In this document: piece by piece, positions 42,365 through 50,879 of the stretch
Layout: the number at the start of each line of letters is the position of its first letter
How positions within the stretch are numbered: the stretch's first letter is position 1
From: UBA2589 sp038120095
GTDB lineage: Bacteria; Gemmatimonadota; Gemmatimonadetes; Longimicrobiales; Gaopeijiaceae
Length of the DNA: 64,000 nt
Assembly: GCA_038120095.1 (NCBI GenBank)
Contig: JAYOKZ010000006.1
Span: 1 to 64,000 of the forward strand
Direction: 5' to 3'
Program-made: the position numbers and the translations under genes
Notes under the pieces: model-generated
Told to the model about the DNA's origin: nothing
Database searches by the model: none
What the model saw: only the letters and a program-made list of their open reading frames with translations

Positions 42365-43047
42365 TTCGGGCCGTCCTGTTCGATGCCGGAAACACGCTCG
42401 TGCATCTCGACCCATTCCGCATGGTCGAGATCCTCGCAACCGAGGGTGTCAGGATCTCGGCGGAGGACTTCCAGGGTCATGAACTTGGCGCTCGTCGGAT
42501 TCTTCACGATGGGATCGCCGAGGGTGGTTCCGGGACCGAACCAGAACTGTGGAGTCGGTACTTTCTTCGGCTCTTCGGTGCGTGTGGTGTTCCGGAGGAG
42601 AGGATCCCCCGGCTGGGCGAGCGGGTGCGCGAGGCCCATGAGATCGAGCACCTCTGGACCTTCCCACTCCCCGGGACTGGAGCCCTGCTGGCGGGCTTGC
42701 GGAATGATGGTTACCGCGTCGGCGTGATTTCGAACGCCGATGGACGTATGGAGGGAGTCCTGAACTCCGCGGGCCTGCGTGAGCACCTCGAGTTCGTGAT
42801 CGATTCCGGTGTCGTCGGGGTCGAAAAGCCGGATCCTGACATTTTCAGAATGGGTTGCGAGACTCTGCAACTTCGTCCCGAGTCGTGCCTGTACGTGGGC
42901 GATCTCCACCCGGTCGATTATGTGGGGGCTCGGGGTGCAGGACTCGCGGCGGTTCTCCTCGATCCTGGCGGGCACCACCGAGGTCGAGCGGAAACTCTGT
43001 CGACACTTGATCAACTGCCGGCGTGGCTGGCTGGGGCGTCGTGGTGA
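42361..43047 (+). CDS. HAD-family hydrolase, probable CTG start
   Basis: A 228-residue haloacid-dehalogenase-fold hydrolase. The first motif FDAGNT (nucleophile Asp8) is coded upstream of the first ATG/GTG/TTG in frame (GTG at 42400), so that start would remove the active site. The frame is open back to 42307 and the only fitting initiator is CTG at 42361, giving M-IRAVLFDAGNTL. It forms a CTGA overlap with the mutase stop, like the ATGA and GTGA overlaps elsewhere in the window. Later motifs ISNADG and VGVEKPDPDIF (Lys) and YVGDLHPVDYVGARG (Asp) are intact. The substrate is unknown; its place between the mutase subunits suggests a phosphatase or thioester-linked repair role. Confidence 0.8.
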   Translation: MIRAVLFDAGNTLVHLDPFRMVEILATEGVRISAEDFQGHELGARRILHDGIAEGGSGTEPELWSRYFLRLFGACGVPEERIPRLGERVREAHEIEHLWTFPLPGTGALLAGLRNDGYRVGVISNADGRMEGVLNSAGLREHLEFVIDSGVVGVEKPDPDIFRMGCETLQLRPESCLYVGDLHPVDYVGARGAGLAAVLLDPGGHHRGRAETLSTLDQLPAWLAGASW

Positions 43048-43144
43048 CGCGAGCGACTGAGCAGCATGTTCCTTGCCCTGCTCGATGGTTTGACTCGGGT
43101 ACGAATCGACGCCCCCGTGACCTTCTCATAGATTCTTCGCTGAA

Positions 43145-43169
43145 GGGCCAGCGCTTGGCGCTGTGGCCC
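43145..43169 (+). repeat. Hairpin between the HAD gene and the mutase small subunit
   Basis: GGGCC-AGCGC (43145-43154), loop TTG, GCGCT-GT-GGCCC (43158-43169): two 5-bp stems split by a 2-nt bulge. No T-run follows, so it is not a standard terminator; it may be a processing or stabilising structure 33 nt before the next gene. The 154-nt region shows no recognisable cobalamin riboswitch. Confidence 0.45.
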
Positions 43170-43201
43170 GCCTGACGCGCCCATCAACGCAAGACCTGAA
43201 G

Positions 43202-43615
43202 ATGTCAGACGAACGAAAGATCCGGGTGCTGGTGGCCAAGCCGGGACTCGATGGACACGATCGGGGGGCCAAGGTCATCGCGAGCGCGTTTCGCGATGCC
43301 GGGTTCGAGGTGGTGTACACCGGCCTTCATCAGACACCTGAAATGATTGTGAACGCGGCAGTTCAGGAAGACGTCGACGTAGTCGCGATGTCCGTGCTCT
43401 CGGGTGCCCACATGACGCTGTTCCCGCGCGTGAAGGCGCTCCTCGATGAGGCGGGCGCGGATCACATGCTCCTGACCGGTGGTGGGATCATACCGGAACA
43501 CGACGTGGTGGCTCTGGAGCAGCAGGGTGTGGGCCGACTCTTCGGTCCGGGTACCTCGACGGGTGATGCAATCGCGTACGTCAACGAATGGTTCGCTGCG
43601 ACCCATGCCGGCTGA
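43202..43615 (+). CDS. B12-binding small subunit of acyl-CoA mutase
   Basis: A 137-residue cobalamin-binding Rossmann-like domain. The cobalt-ligating histidine is His19 in GLDGHDRGAKV (the D-x-H-x2-G motif), followed by SVLSGAHMTLFP and GGGIIP that contact the nucleotide tail. It is the partner of the catalytic subunit at 40649, in the split arrangement known from isobutyryl-CoA mutase (IcmB) and archaeal-type methylmalonyl-CoA mutases. The ATG at 43202 places the domain start correctly. The 3' end overlaps the carboxylase gene by 11 nt. Confidence 0.92.
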   Translation: MSDERKIRVLVAKPGLDGHDRGAKVIASAFRDAGFEVVYTGLHQTPEMIVNAAVQEDVDVVAMSVLSGAHMTLFPRVKALLDEAGADHMLLTGGGIIPEHDVVALEQQGVGRLFGPGTSTGDAIAYVNEWFAATHAG

Positions 43616-45227
43616 CGGCGGGTTGCCCGGCCGCCTTGGTAAACTCTCCCTTGAGCTGAAGGCCCTTCGCGAGCAACTGCGCCTCGGAGGTGGTCAACGG
43701 CGGATCGACCGACAGCATGCGCAGGGCAAGCTGACCGCTCGGGAACGCATCGATCGACTGCTCGATGGGGAGTCACCGTCCGTCGAGATCGGGATGTTGG
43801 TTGCGCACGATCTGTATGAGGGTGAGGCTCCGGGTGCGGGCGTGGTGACGACGGTCGGGAGAGTTCACGGACGCGAGGTCGTCGTCGTGGCGAATGACGC
43901 CACCGTGAAGGCTGGATCCTGGTGGCCGGAGACGATCACCAAGATTCTTCGGGCTCAGGAGATCGCGATGCGGTGCCGGATCCCGATCATCTACCTGGTC
44001 GATTCGGCCGGCGTCAACCTGCCGTATCAGGGCGGCGTTTTTCCCGGTCAGTACGGCGCCGCGAGGATCTTCTTCTACAACTCCGTGATGCGCCGATATC
44101 TGCGCATCCCGCAGCTGGCCGCGGTCATGGGCCCCTGCATCGCAGGAGGGGCGTATCTCCCCGCACTCTCCGACGTGATCATCATGGTAGAGGGCACGTC
44201 CTTCATGGGTCTGGGAGGACCGAATCTCGTCAAGGGAGCCACGGGGCAATCGGTTGGTGCAGAGGAACTGGGTGGTGCGAAAGTGCACACGGAGGTCAGC
44301 GCGGTGGCGCACTACATGGTCCCCGATGACGAGACGTGTATTGCGCGGCTTCGACAGCTTGTTGAGGAACTCCCGCGAGATGTCACGTCATCCAAGCGTA
44401 TGGCCACACCGCCGCGACGTCTGGCGTACGACCTCTATGATCTCCTCCCCGAGGATCACCGTGCCCCGTACAACATGCATGACGTGCTCGAGTGCATACT
44501 GGACGGGGAAGGGCTGGATGAATTTCAGCCGGGGCATGCCGGGGAAATGATCTGCGGGACCGGCTGGATCGATGGTCTTCCGGTGGGTGTCATCGCGAAC
44601 GCTCGGGGAATGTTCAAGCCGGCTTCGGGAGGAGCACCTCACTTCGGGGGCATCGTCTACTCGGAAAGTGCCCGGAAGGTGGCTTTTTTCATCGAAACGA
44701 TGAACCGCCATCGTACACCGCTTCTCTTCGTTCAGGATGTGTCAGGCTTCATGGTAGGGCCGCAGGCAGAGCACTCGGGAATCATTCGGGCCGGCGCGGA
44801 ATTCGTCGAGGCGATGGCCACAGCCACCGTTCCGAAGCTGGTTCTGACCCTCAACCACGCCTCCGGGGCAGGGTACTACGCGATGGCCGGCCAGGGCTTC
44901 GACCCTGACTTCATCCTCTCTCTCCCGACCGGCCGAATGGGAGTGATGGAGGGTTCGAGCGCGGTGATGGCACTCTTCGGCAGCCAGCTTGACTCCCTCA
45001 AGGAGGACGGCCAGCTACCCGATGCGGAACTCAAGACGAAGATGGACGAGGTCCGTGAAGAATACGATCGGCAGCTGGACGCCCGCTTCGCTGCCGCCCG
45101 GGGGTTCGTGGACGAGGTCGTACTTGCTGAAGAGCTTCGACCGGCACTCGGTCTTCTTCTTCATGCCGCACGTCAGAACGAGGGGCCACATATCGGCGCC
45201 TTTCAGATTCCTGGGAGGGCGGTATGA
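43605..45227 (+). CDS. Acyl-CoA carboxylase, carboxyltransferase (beta) subunit
   Basis: A 540-residue biotin-dependent carboxyltransferase with both crotonase-like halves. The first oxyanion region is GPCIAGGAYLPALSD, and the second is HASGAGYYAMAGQGFDPDF. RIDRQHAQGKLTARERIDRLLD is the usual N-terminus. LPYQGGVFPGQYGAARIFFYNSVM and LGGPNLVKGATG are closest in style to methylcrotonyl-CoA carboxylase beta subunits, but propionyl- or geranyl-type substrates remain possible. The biotin carboxylase/BCCP alpha subunit is not in the window and must be supplied from elsewhere. The gene overlaps the AtuA-like gene by 4 nt. Confidence 0.88.
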   Translation: MPADGGLPGRLGKLSLELKALREQLRLGGGQRRIDRQHAQGKLTARERIDRLLDGESPSVEIGMLVAHDLYEGEAPGAGVVTTVGRVHGREVVVVANDATVKAGSWWPETITKILRAQEIAMRCRIPIIYLVDSAGVNLPYQGGVFPGQYGAARIFFYNSVMRRYLRIPQLAAVMGPCIAGGAYLPALSDVIIMVEGTSFMGLGGPNLVKGATGQSVGAEELGGAKVHTEVSAVAHYMVPDDETCIARLRQLVEELPRDVTSSKRMATPPRRLAYDLYDLLPEDHRAPYNMHDVLECILDGEGLDEFQPGHAGEMICGTGWIDGLPVGVIANARGMFKPASGGAPHFGGIVYSESARKVAFFIETMNRHRTPLLFVQDVSGFMVGPQAEHSGIIRAGAEFVEAMATATVPKLVLTLNHASGAGYYAMAGQGFDPDFILSLPTGRMGVMEGSSAVMALFGSQLDSLKEDGQLPDAELKTKMDEVREEYDRQLDARFAAARGFVDEVVLAEELRPALGLLLHAARQNEGPHIGAFQIPGRAV

Positions 45228-46603
45228 GCGGGGCGCGCGTGGTTCGGGTGGCCAGTGGGCAGGGCTTCTGGGGCGACGACATCGAGGCACCGGTTCGGCA
45301 GGTGGAAGGGGGTGGCATCGACTATCTGATGCTCGACTATCTGGCCGAAGTCACGATGTCGATCATGCAGAAACAACGCTCGCGCGACCCGAAGGCCGGC
45401 TATGCCCGGGATTTCATCGAACTCATGGAGCGGATTTTTCCAGCCTGCGTGGACGACGGTGTCAGAGTGGTCACCAACTCCGGTGGAGTGAATCCCGGCG
45501 GATGCGCCGATGCTCTCGTCGAAGCAGGCCGTCGCGCCGGCGTCGGGGGGCGTGCGAAGATCGGGTTGGTCCACGGCGACGACCTCATGGGTCGCCTCGA
45601 CGGGCTTCTGGCGGACGGGCACGAGTTGGCGAACATGGAGACCGGAGCGCCGCTCGCCGAGATCCGCGATCGCGTCCAGAGTGCCAATGCCTACATCGGT
45701 GCCGCGCCCATCGTGGACGCTCTGAGGCTCGGCGCAGATGTGGTCGTTACAGGGCGGAGCACGGACACGGCGCTGACGTATGCACCTCTCATCCACGAAT
45801 TCGGATGGTCGGGGGACGACCATGATCGTATCGCGGCGGGTGTGGTCGCGGGGCACATCAATGAATGCGGGGCCCAGTGCACGGGTGGAAATTGTCTGAT
45901 CGACTGGTGGGAGATTCCGGACATGGCCATCGTCGGATTTCCGATCGTCGAAGTGCGCGAAGATGGTTCGTTCGTGGTCACGAAGCACAAGGGAAGCGGT
46001 GGCCGCGTGACTCGAGCATCGGTCACCGAACAGATCGTCTACGAGATGGGCGATCCGAGCACGTATATCACGCCTGACGTCGTCGCGGACTTCACGACGA
46101 TCCAGCTGGATGATCAGGGAAGTGACCGTGTTCTCGTCCACGGCGTGAAGGGCGGGCCGCGTACGGACTTCCTCAAGGTCTCGATCGCCTATGCCGCCGG
46201 GTGGAAGGCGACGGGGACGTTGACGTACGCGTGGCCGGATGCGGCGGCAAAGGCTCGGTCGGCTGATCGGATCCTGCGCGAGCGCCTGCACCAGCTCGGA
46301 CTGCACTTCGACGAAGTCCGCACCGAACTCGTCGGCTGGGATTCGACGCACGGTCGTCTGGCGGGTCATCCGCCTGTCGACTTGCCGGAGGTTCAGCTTC
46401 GGGTCGGAGTTCGTTCTTCAGACCGCGCATCGGTGGAGCGGTTCACGCGCGAGATCGCCCCGCTGGTCCTCACTGGACCACCCTCGGTGACGGGGTTCGC
46501 GGGGGGGCGCCCCCGGGTCCAGGAGATCATGGCCTACTGGCCGGCGCTCATCAGTCGCGAAGCCGTCGAATCGGAACTGCGAGTGGAGGTTCGAGACGTA
46601 TGA
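45224..46603 (+). CDS. AtuA-family (DUF1446) acyclic terpene utilisation protein
   Basis: A 459-residue protein of the AtuA N-terminal domain family (DUF1446). The opening VRVASGQGFWGDDIEAPVRQ, VVTNSGGVNPGGCADAL, and VTGRSTDTALTYAP are typical. The GHINECGAQCTGGN stretch, with possible metal- or nucleotide-binding residues, is also characteristic. In Pseudomonas atuA is part of the citronellol/geraniol degradation operon next to geranyl-CoA carboxylase; the reaction is not established. Here it follows a carboxylase beta subunit directly (4-nt overlap), which repeats that pairing. The C-terminal small domain found fused in some homologues is the next gene. Confidence 0.85.
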   Translation: MSGARVVRVASGQGFWGDDIEAPVRQVEGGGIDYLMLDYLAEVTMSIMQKQRSRDPKAGYARDFIELMERIFPACVDDGVRVVTNSGGVNPGGCADALVEAGRRAGVGGRAKIGLVHGDDLMGRLDGLLADGHELANMETGAPLAEIRDRVQSANAYIGAAPIVDALRLGADVVVTGRSTDTALTYAPLIHEFGWSGDDHDRIAAGVVAGHINECGAQCTGGNCLIDWWEIPDMAIVGFPIVEVREDGSFVVTKHKGSGGRVTRASVTEQIVYEMGDPSTYITPDVVADFTTIQLDDQGSDRVLVHGVKGGPRTDFLKVSIAYAAGWKATGTLTYAWPDAAAKARSADRILRERLHQLGLHFDEVRTELVGWDSTHGRLAGHPPVDLPEVQLRVGVRSSDRASVERFTREIAPLVLTGPPSVTGFAGGRPRVQEIMAYWPALISREAVESELRVEVRDV

Positions 46604-46974
46604 GCAAGGTGCCGTTGGTCCAAATCGCTCACGCTCGATCCGGGGACAAGGGCGACACCGCGAATGTCGGGGTCATTGCGTACGATCCAGCGCATTATCA
46701 ACTGCTTCGGGAGCAGCTGACGCCCGAGGCGGTCAAGAATCACTTTGGTGAGATGGTGTCGGGCCAGGTAGAACGCTTTGAGCTTCCGAACCTCGGAGCA
46801 CTGAATTTCCTGCTCCATGGGGCACTCGGGGGTGGGGGCACGATGTCCCTGATGAACGATGCGCAGGGTAAAGTCTTTAGTACTGCACTGCTCCGGATGG
46901 ATATCGAGGTCCCTGACGAGGTCGCGGCGTCGACCATGGGACAGGGGCGCGTACCCGAGGGCTGGTTTCCGTGA
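46600..46974 (+). CDS. AtuA-like C-terminal (ferredoxin-fold) domain protein
   Basis: A 124-residue protein matching the small domain that forms the C-terminus of longer AtuA proteins: VPLVQIAHARSGDKGDTANVGVIAYDP at the start, FELPNLGALNFLLHGALGGGG in the middle. It overlaps the AtuA gene and the next crotonase gene by 4 nt each, so the two AtuA parts are likely made in equal amounts and form one complex. No catalytic role is known. Confidence 0.82.
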   Translation: MSKVPLVQIAHARSGDKGDTANVGVIAYDPAHYQLLREQLTPEAVKNHFGEMVSGQVERFELPNLGALNFLLHGALGGGGTMSLMNDAQGKVFSTALLRMDIEVPDEVAASTMGQGRVPEGWFP

Positions 46975-47738
46975 GTAGCGTCCTGATGTACGAGGTCGAG
47001 GGTCGGATCGCATGGCTGACACTGAATCGGCCCGAAAAGAGAAATGCGCTGAACAGTGCGCTCATCTCGGCGCTCAAGGTGGGGCTTGCGAAGGCAGGAG
47101 ACGATGCAGGCGTGCGGGTCATCGCCGTTCGAGGCGCTGGGCCGGATTTCTGCTCGGGCGCGGATCTCGCGGAACTGGAGCGAATTTCCGAGATGGGGGA
47201 AGCGGAAAATCTCGAGGACGCTCGCTCACTGGGAGCATTGTTTCAACAAATGCGCCGGCATCCGAAACCCATTGTAGGAGTGATCCACGGCCGCGCTCTG
47301 GCGGGCGGCTGCGGCCTCGCTTCGGCATGCGATCTCGTGCTGGCCACGGAGGACGCGCAATTCGGCTATCCGGAAGTGCACCTCGGGTTTGTTCCGGCTC
47401 TGGTCATGACTCTACTTCGTCGGAAGATGGGTGAGGGCCAGGCGTTCGAGCTCGTCGCCCGGGGTGACCGATTCGGAGCCGAGGAGGCCAAACGGCTTGG
47501 TCTCGTCAACCGGACGTATGCTGCTGAAGCCTTCTCGGCGGCGGTCGACACCTACCTCGGTCAGCTGGCAACGAAGCCGGCGTCGGCAGTCCAGTTGACG
47601 AAAAAGCTGCTGTACGAGTTGGATGGATTGGTCTTCGAGGCTGGTCTCGAGCGGGCGGCCGCGGTGAATGTGGAGGCCAGAATGACGGACGAGTGCAAGG
47701 CAGGGGTTCGTCGCTTCCTGGACCAGTCGAGCGGCTGA
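46971..47738 (+). CDS. Enoyl-CoA hydratase/isomerase, methylglutaconyl-CoA hydratase-like
   Basis: A 255-residue crotonase-fold protein. The first catalytic glutamate position reads GGCGLASACD (Gly instead of Glu), while the second is kept in FGYPEVHLGFVPA. That single-Glu pattern resembles the AUH/LiuC group acting on 3-methylglutaconyl-CoA or similar branched substrates. With a methylcrotonyl-type carboxylase beta subunit upstream this suits leucine or isoprenoid degradation, but no HMG-CoA lyase is seen here. The start is GTG overlapping the preceding gene. Confidence 0.85.
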   Translation: MSSVLMYEVEGRIAWLTLNRPEKRNALNSALISALKVGLAKAGDDAGVRVIAVRGAGPDFCSGADLAELERISEMGEAENLEDARSLGALFQQMRRHPKPIVGVIHGRALAGGCGLASACDLVLATEDAQFGYPEVHLGFVPALVMTLLRRKMGEGQAFELVARGDRFGAEEAKRLGLVNRTYAAEAFSAAVDTYLGQLATKPASAVQLTKKLLYELDGLVFEAGLERAAAVNVEARMTDECKAGVRRFLDQSSG

Positions 47739-47745
47739 GGCCGGA

Positions 47746-48015
47746 GTGTTCGTCCCGGATCGCCGTCGCGCAGATGACCGTTTGCTGGAGTGGAAGGTGC
47801 GACTGTTCTCCATGGCCGCGGTGCTGGGACTGGTGGGGATCTACCTGGAGGAGCGAAGGCTCACGGGTGTCGCGATCCTCCTGTTGGCAGGTGGAGTGCT
47901 CATGCGGCTGATCCCGAACCTTTTCATGGTGGAGCCCGAAAGAAGCGACCTCCACGGAGAAGAGTCGGCTCCCGAGTCCTCGGCCGACGAGACTCGGGCC
48001 GGAACGGATCCGTAG
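47746..48015 (+). CDS. Small membrane protein of unknown function
   Basis: An 89-residue protein with two predicted membrane helices (about 20-36 and 42-58) joined by a short turn (EERRLTG), a basic N-terminus and an acidic, probably disordered tail rich in Glu and Ser. No family is recognised. The GTG start is 7 nt after the crotonase stop; an ATG at 47812 would remove part of the first helix. The position between a crotonase and recQ gives no functional hint. Confidence 0.6.
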   Translation: MFVPDRRRADDRLLEWKVRLFSMAAVLGLVGIYLEERRLTGVAILLLAGGVLMRLIPNLFMVEPERSDLHGEESAPESSADETRAGTDP

Positions 48016-48074
48016 GTCCCCGGAGCGTCACATTCTGGCATTCCGGGAGCGGATGGGGTGTGAGACCCTTCTCC

Positions 48075-49577
48075 ATGGACCCAGCAGCTGTGCTTCGATC
48101 CAGACTCGGCTTTCCGGCGTTCAAACCGGGGCAGGAACAGCTGATCAGGGCCGTTCTGGAGGGGGAAGACGCACTGGGAGTGCTGCCCACCGGAGGGGGG
48201 AAAAGCGTCTGCTATCAGCTCCCCGCCATGATGCTCGACGGCCTCGTACTCGTTGTCAGTCCCCTGATCTCGCTCATGGAGGATCAGGTGGGTCGTGCTC
48301 GGGCCGTGGGCCTGAGGGCGCACTATTTGGCGTCCGGCCAGCCTCGAGGCGAGCGGGGATGGGTTGTCGACGCGCTGGCCTCCCGGCAGGTCGATCTCCT
48401 CTTCGTGTCCCCGGAGCGGCTTTCCATCGGCTGGTTTCGGCAAGTGCTGCAGCGAGTCCCGCTCGCCGCACTCGCCATCGACGAGGCTCACTGCATCAGT
48501 GAGTGGGGTCACGACTTCCGACCAGCATACCGGGAGATTGGTGGGTTTCGGGCTCAGATCCCTGCTTGTGTGCCGGTGCTCGCCCTCTCCGCCAGTGCGA
48601 CACCCGCCGTTCGAAGAGACGTATCCACTTCGCTTGGACTCCGGTCCCCGTCGACCGTCGTCCAGTCGTTCGACCGGCGCAACCTGTGGTGGGCGATCGA
48701 AGCTGTCCCCCGATCGCGCGATCGTCTCGGGCTCCTTGCCGGCCGGGTCTTCCATACGCGGGGCGCTTGCATCGTCTACGCACCCACCCGAAATGCTGTC
48801 GAATCGGTGCGTCGGCGTCTCGTGAGGGCCGGCATCTCCGCCGAGGCGTATCACGCTGGTCTGCCCGGCGCTGTCCGCTCGGACGTCCAGAGCCGGTTCA
48901 TGGAGGGAAGGAACCGGGTCGTCGTTGCCACGAACGCGTTTGGAATGGGAATCGACAAGCCGGACGTTCGTTTCGTCGTGCACCTGCATCTTCCCGCGAG
49001 CTTGGAAGCGTACTATCAGGAGGCCGGTCGGGCCGGGAGAGATGGGGAGTCCGCCGTGTGCCTCGCATACCACGCGCCTGCCGATCGCGGTGTGGCGAGG
49101 CGTCTGATCGACCGGAGTCATCCCACGGAACTGAGCATGAGGTGGCTCGATTCGCGACTACGCCGGGCGGCAGGTCCGGGTCGCATACTCGACTGCGCCG
49201 ATGAACGATCGTTGCGCCTGTTTGGGCCAGAAATTGCGGAATGGCAGCGTGCCGACGGGGCTGGCGGTCTCGCCTGCCTCGAGCGGATCGGTGCGATCCG
49301 AGTCGCAGGCATTCGGTTCCTCGAAGGCGTACCGATCCCGGGGGCACTTCAGATGCTCGAGCGCCCCGATTGGTGTCGGGCGAGGAGGCTGCGCCGGAAA
49401 GCGCTCGGTCGACTCGTTGCGGTTCACCGTCACGCGTCGGGCCGGGGATGCCGCACTCGCGGTCTCTTGCGCTACTTTGGAGAGATATCAGAAGTCCGCT
49501 GCGGTCACTGTGACCGATGTGGCTGGGACTCTGCGATGGGATGTTCGTTGCCTGATGGATCGATACCTGACTGCTGA
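48075..49577 (+). CDS. recQ: Short RecQ-family ATP-dependent DNA helicase
   Basis: A 500-residue 3'-5' superfamily 2 helicase. Motifs: FKPGQEQLI, Walker A LPTGGGKSVCYQLP, DEAHCISEWGHDFRPAY, SASATP, and VVVATNAFGMGIDKPDVRFVVH with QEAGRAGRDG. The zinc-binding cysteines (GRGC about 459, then CGHCDRC at 476-482) lie at the extreme C-terminus after a winged-helix-like stretch. No HRDC domain follows, so the architecture is like short RecS-type proteins rather than E. coli RecQ. The ATG at 48075 fits the family start. The last 23 nt overlap the acyl-CoA dehydrogenase gene. Confidence 0.88.
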   Translation: MDPAAVLRSRLGFPAFKPGQEQLIRAVLEGEDALGVLPTGGGKSVCYQLPAMMLDGLVLVVSPLISLMEDQVGRARAVGLRAHYLASGQPRGERGWVVDALASRQVDLLFVSPERLSIGWFRQVLQRVPLAALAIDEAHCISEWGHDFRPAYREIGGFRAQIPACVPVLALSASATPAVRRDVSTSLGLRSPSTVVQSFDRRNLWWAIEAVPRSRDRLGLLAGRVFHTRGACIVYAPTRNAVESVRRRLVRAGISAEAYHAGLPGAVRSDVQSRFMEGRNRVVVATNAFGMGIDKPDVRFVVHLHLPASLEAYYQEAGRAGRDGESAVCLAYHAPADRGVARRLIDRSHPTELSMRWLDSRLRRAAGPGRILDCADERSLRLFGPEIAEWQRADGAGGLACLERIGAIRVAGIRFLEGVPIPGALQMLERPDWCRARRLRRKALGRLVAVHRHASGRGCRTRGLLRYFGEISEVRCGHCDRCGWDSAMGCSLPDGSIPDC

Positions 49578-50817
49578 CCATCTCGCTCTCAGAGAGCGAG
49601 TGAACCGATTCGCACGAGACGCGATCGAGCCCGTGGCGCGCGAACTGGACGAGTCTGGTCGTTTTCCATGGGAGAACGTCAAAGCCATGGCGGATATGGG
49701 TCTGTTCGGTATCGCCGTCCCGAAAGAGCTCGGAGGACTCGGCCTCGACCAACTCAGTTATATCCTCGTGGTGGAGGAGTTGGGAAAATTCGACGCAAGC
49801 CACTCCATCACGGTTTCGGCCCACACGACGCTGGGCATGTCCCCGATCCTGAATTTTGGAACGGTTGAGCAAAAAGAGCGCTTCGTTCCTCCTCTGGCGC
49901 GAGGGGAGGTGTTGGGTGGGTTCGGTCTCACCGAGCCGGGTGCCGGATCAGATGCATCGGGTACTCGCACTCGTGCCGAGCGCGACGGGGACGGTTGGCG
50001 CATCAACGGCTCGAAAATTTTCATCACGAACGCCGGGGTCGGTGAAATTTTTGTTGCCACGGCGGTGACCGAGCCCGGGCGCGGTGCGAAGGGGATCAGC
50101 AGCTTCATTGTGTGCAAGCCGACGGTCGACGAATCGATCGCAGCGGCCGTTGGTTGCGGCCATCTGGAAACTCTGCCCTTCACCGACGGGGTTCGGGCAG
50201 GTGAGAAAGAAGCGAAGATGGGCTGGTGTGCTTCCGACACGCGCGAGTTGCATTTCGAAGATGCCTGGGTCCCTTCGGATCAGCTGCTCGGGGAGGAAGG
50301 CCGAGGCTTCATCAACTTCATGAAAACGCTGGACTCAGGCCGTATCGGAGTTGCAGCCCTGTCGCTCGGACTGGCAGAGGGCGCCCTCGAGACCGCGGCA
50401 CGTTACACCGTCGGTCGAGAGCAATTCGGCCAGCCGGTGTGGGATTTCCAGCAGGTTCAGTTCAAGCTTGCGGAGATCGCGACGGATATCGAGGCGGGCC
50501 GTCATTTGACGTATCACGCTGCGTGGCTCATGGATCATGGTCAGCCCTTTGCGAAGGAGGCTGCCATGGCGAAGTACTTCTGTTCGGAACTGGCCATGCG
50601 TGCGACGCTCGGAGCAATCCAGGCGATGGGTGGAGCCGGATACACGAGTGATTACCCGGTCGAGCGGATGATGCGAGATGCGAAGATCTGCGAAATCGGT
50701 GAGGGGACGAATGAGATTCAGCGTTTGGTCATTGCGCGGAAGGTCCTGGAGGAACTGCGGATCGATCCGGTCGTCGGTGAGGCGCCACAGCGGGTAATGG
50801 AGGCCGCGGGCGCGTAG
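49555..50817 (+). CDS. Acyl-CoA dehydrogenase
   Basis: FAD flavoprotein that makes the 2,3-double bond in acyl-CoA. The 420-residue protein is slightly long; an extra about 20 residues lie before KMGWCASDTREL. Flavin and substrate motifs are GGFGLTEPGAGSDASG, ITNAGVG, and FCSELAMRATLGAIQAMGGAGYTSDYP. The catalytic base Glu is in GEGTNEIQR, the short/medium-chain position rather than the isovaleryl-CoA dehydrogenase position. The start ATG lies inside recQ. With an isobutyryl/butyryl mutase and crotonases nearby, a short-chain or branched acyl-CoA substrate is likely. Confidence 0.9.
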   Translation: MDRYLTADHLALRERVNRFARDAIEPVARELDESGRFPWENVKAMADMGLFGIAVPKELGGLGLDQLSYILVVEELGKFDASHSITVSAHTTLGMSPILNFGTVEQKERFVPPLARGEVLGGFGLTEPGAGSDASGTRTRAERDGDGWRINGSKIFITNAGVGEIFVATAVTEPGRGAKGISSFIVCKPTVDESIAAAVGCGHLETLPFTDGVRAGEKEAKMGWCASDTRELHFEDAWVPSDQLLGEEGRGFINFMKTLDSGRIGVAALSLGLAEGALETAARYTVGREQFGQPVWDFQQVQFKLAEIATDIEAGRHLTYHAAWLMDHGQPFAKEAAMAKYFCSELAMRATLGAIQAMGGAGYTSDYPVERMMRDAKICEIGEGTNEIQRLVIARKVLEELRIDPVVGEAPQRVMEAAGA

Positions 50818-50861
50818 ACATTTCAAGAACGTCGGTCCGCAGCGGTCGGGAGGTTGCGCCC

Positions 50862-50879
50862 CGGTGACACCGGTCACCG
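50862..50879. repeat. Perfect hairpin upstream of the RNase E/G gene
   Basis: CGGTGAC-ACCG-GTCACCG, a 7-bp stem with a 4-nt loop, 45 nt after the acyl-CoA dehydrogenase stop and 145 nt before the RNase start. No T-run follows. It may end the upstream transcript or sit in the RNase leader. The rest of the 206-nt gap shows no gene. Confidence 0.55.

Noticed and set aside
40862..42439. Long minus-strand reading frame (525 codons) opposite the acyl-CoA mutase
   Set aside because: Antisense shadow of a conserved gene, no recognisable domain or ribosome site.
42400..43047. GTG start at 42400 for the HAD hydrolase
   Set aside because: It would remove the DxxxT nucleophile motif that is coded in frame just upstream.
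43048..43201. Cobalamin riboswitch before the B12-binding subunit
   Set aside because: No B12-box-like sequence was recognised and the only clear structure is the bulged hairpin at 43145-43169.
46971..47738. Crotonase as a standard two-Glu enoyl-CoA hydratase
   Set aside because: The first glutamate position is Gly (GGCGLA), so a methylglutaconyl-CoA hydratase-like or other single-Glu role is more likely.
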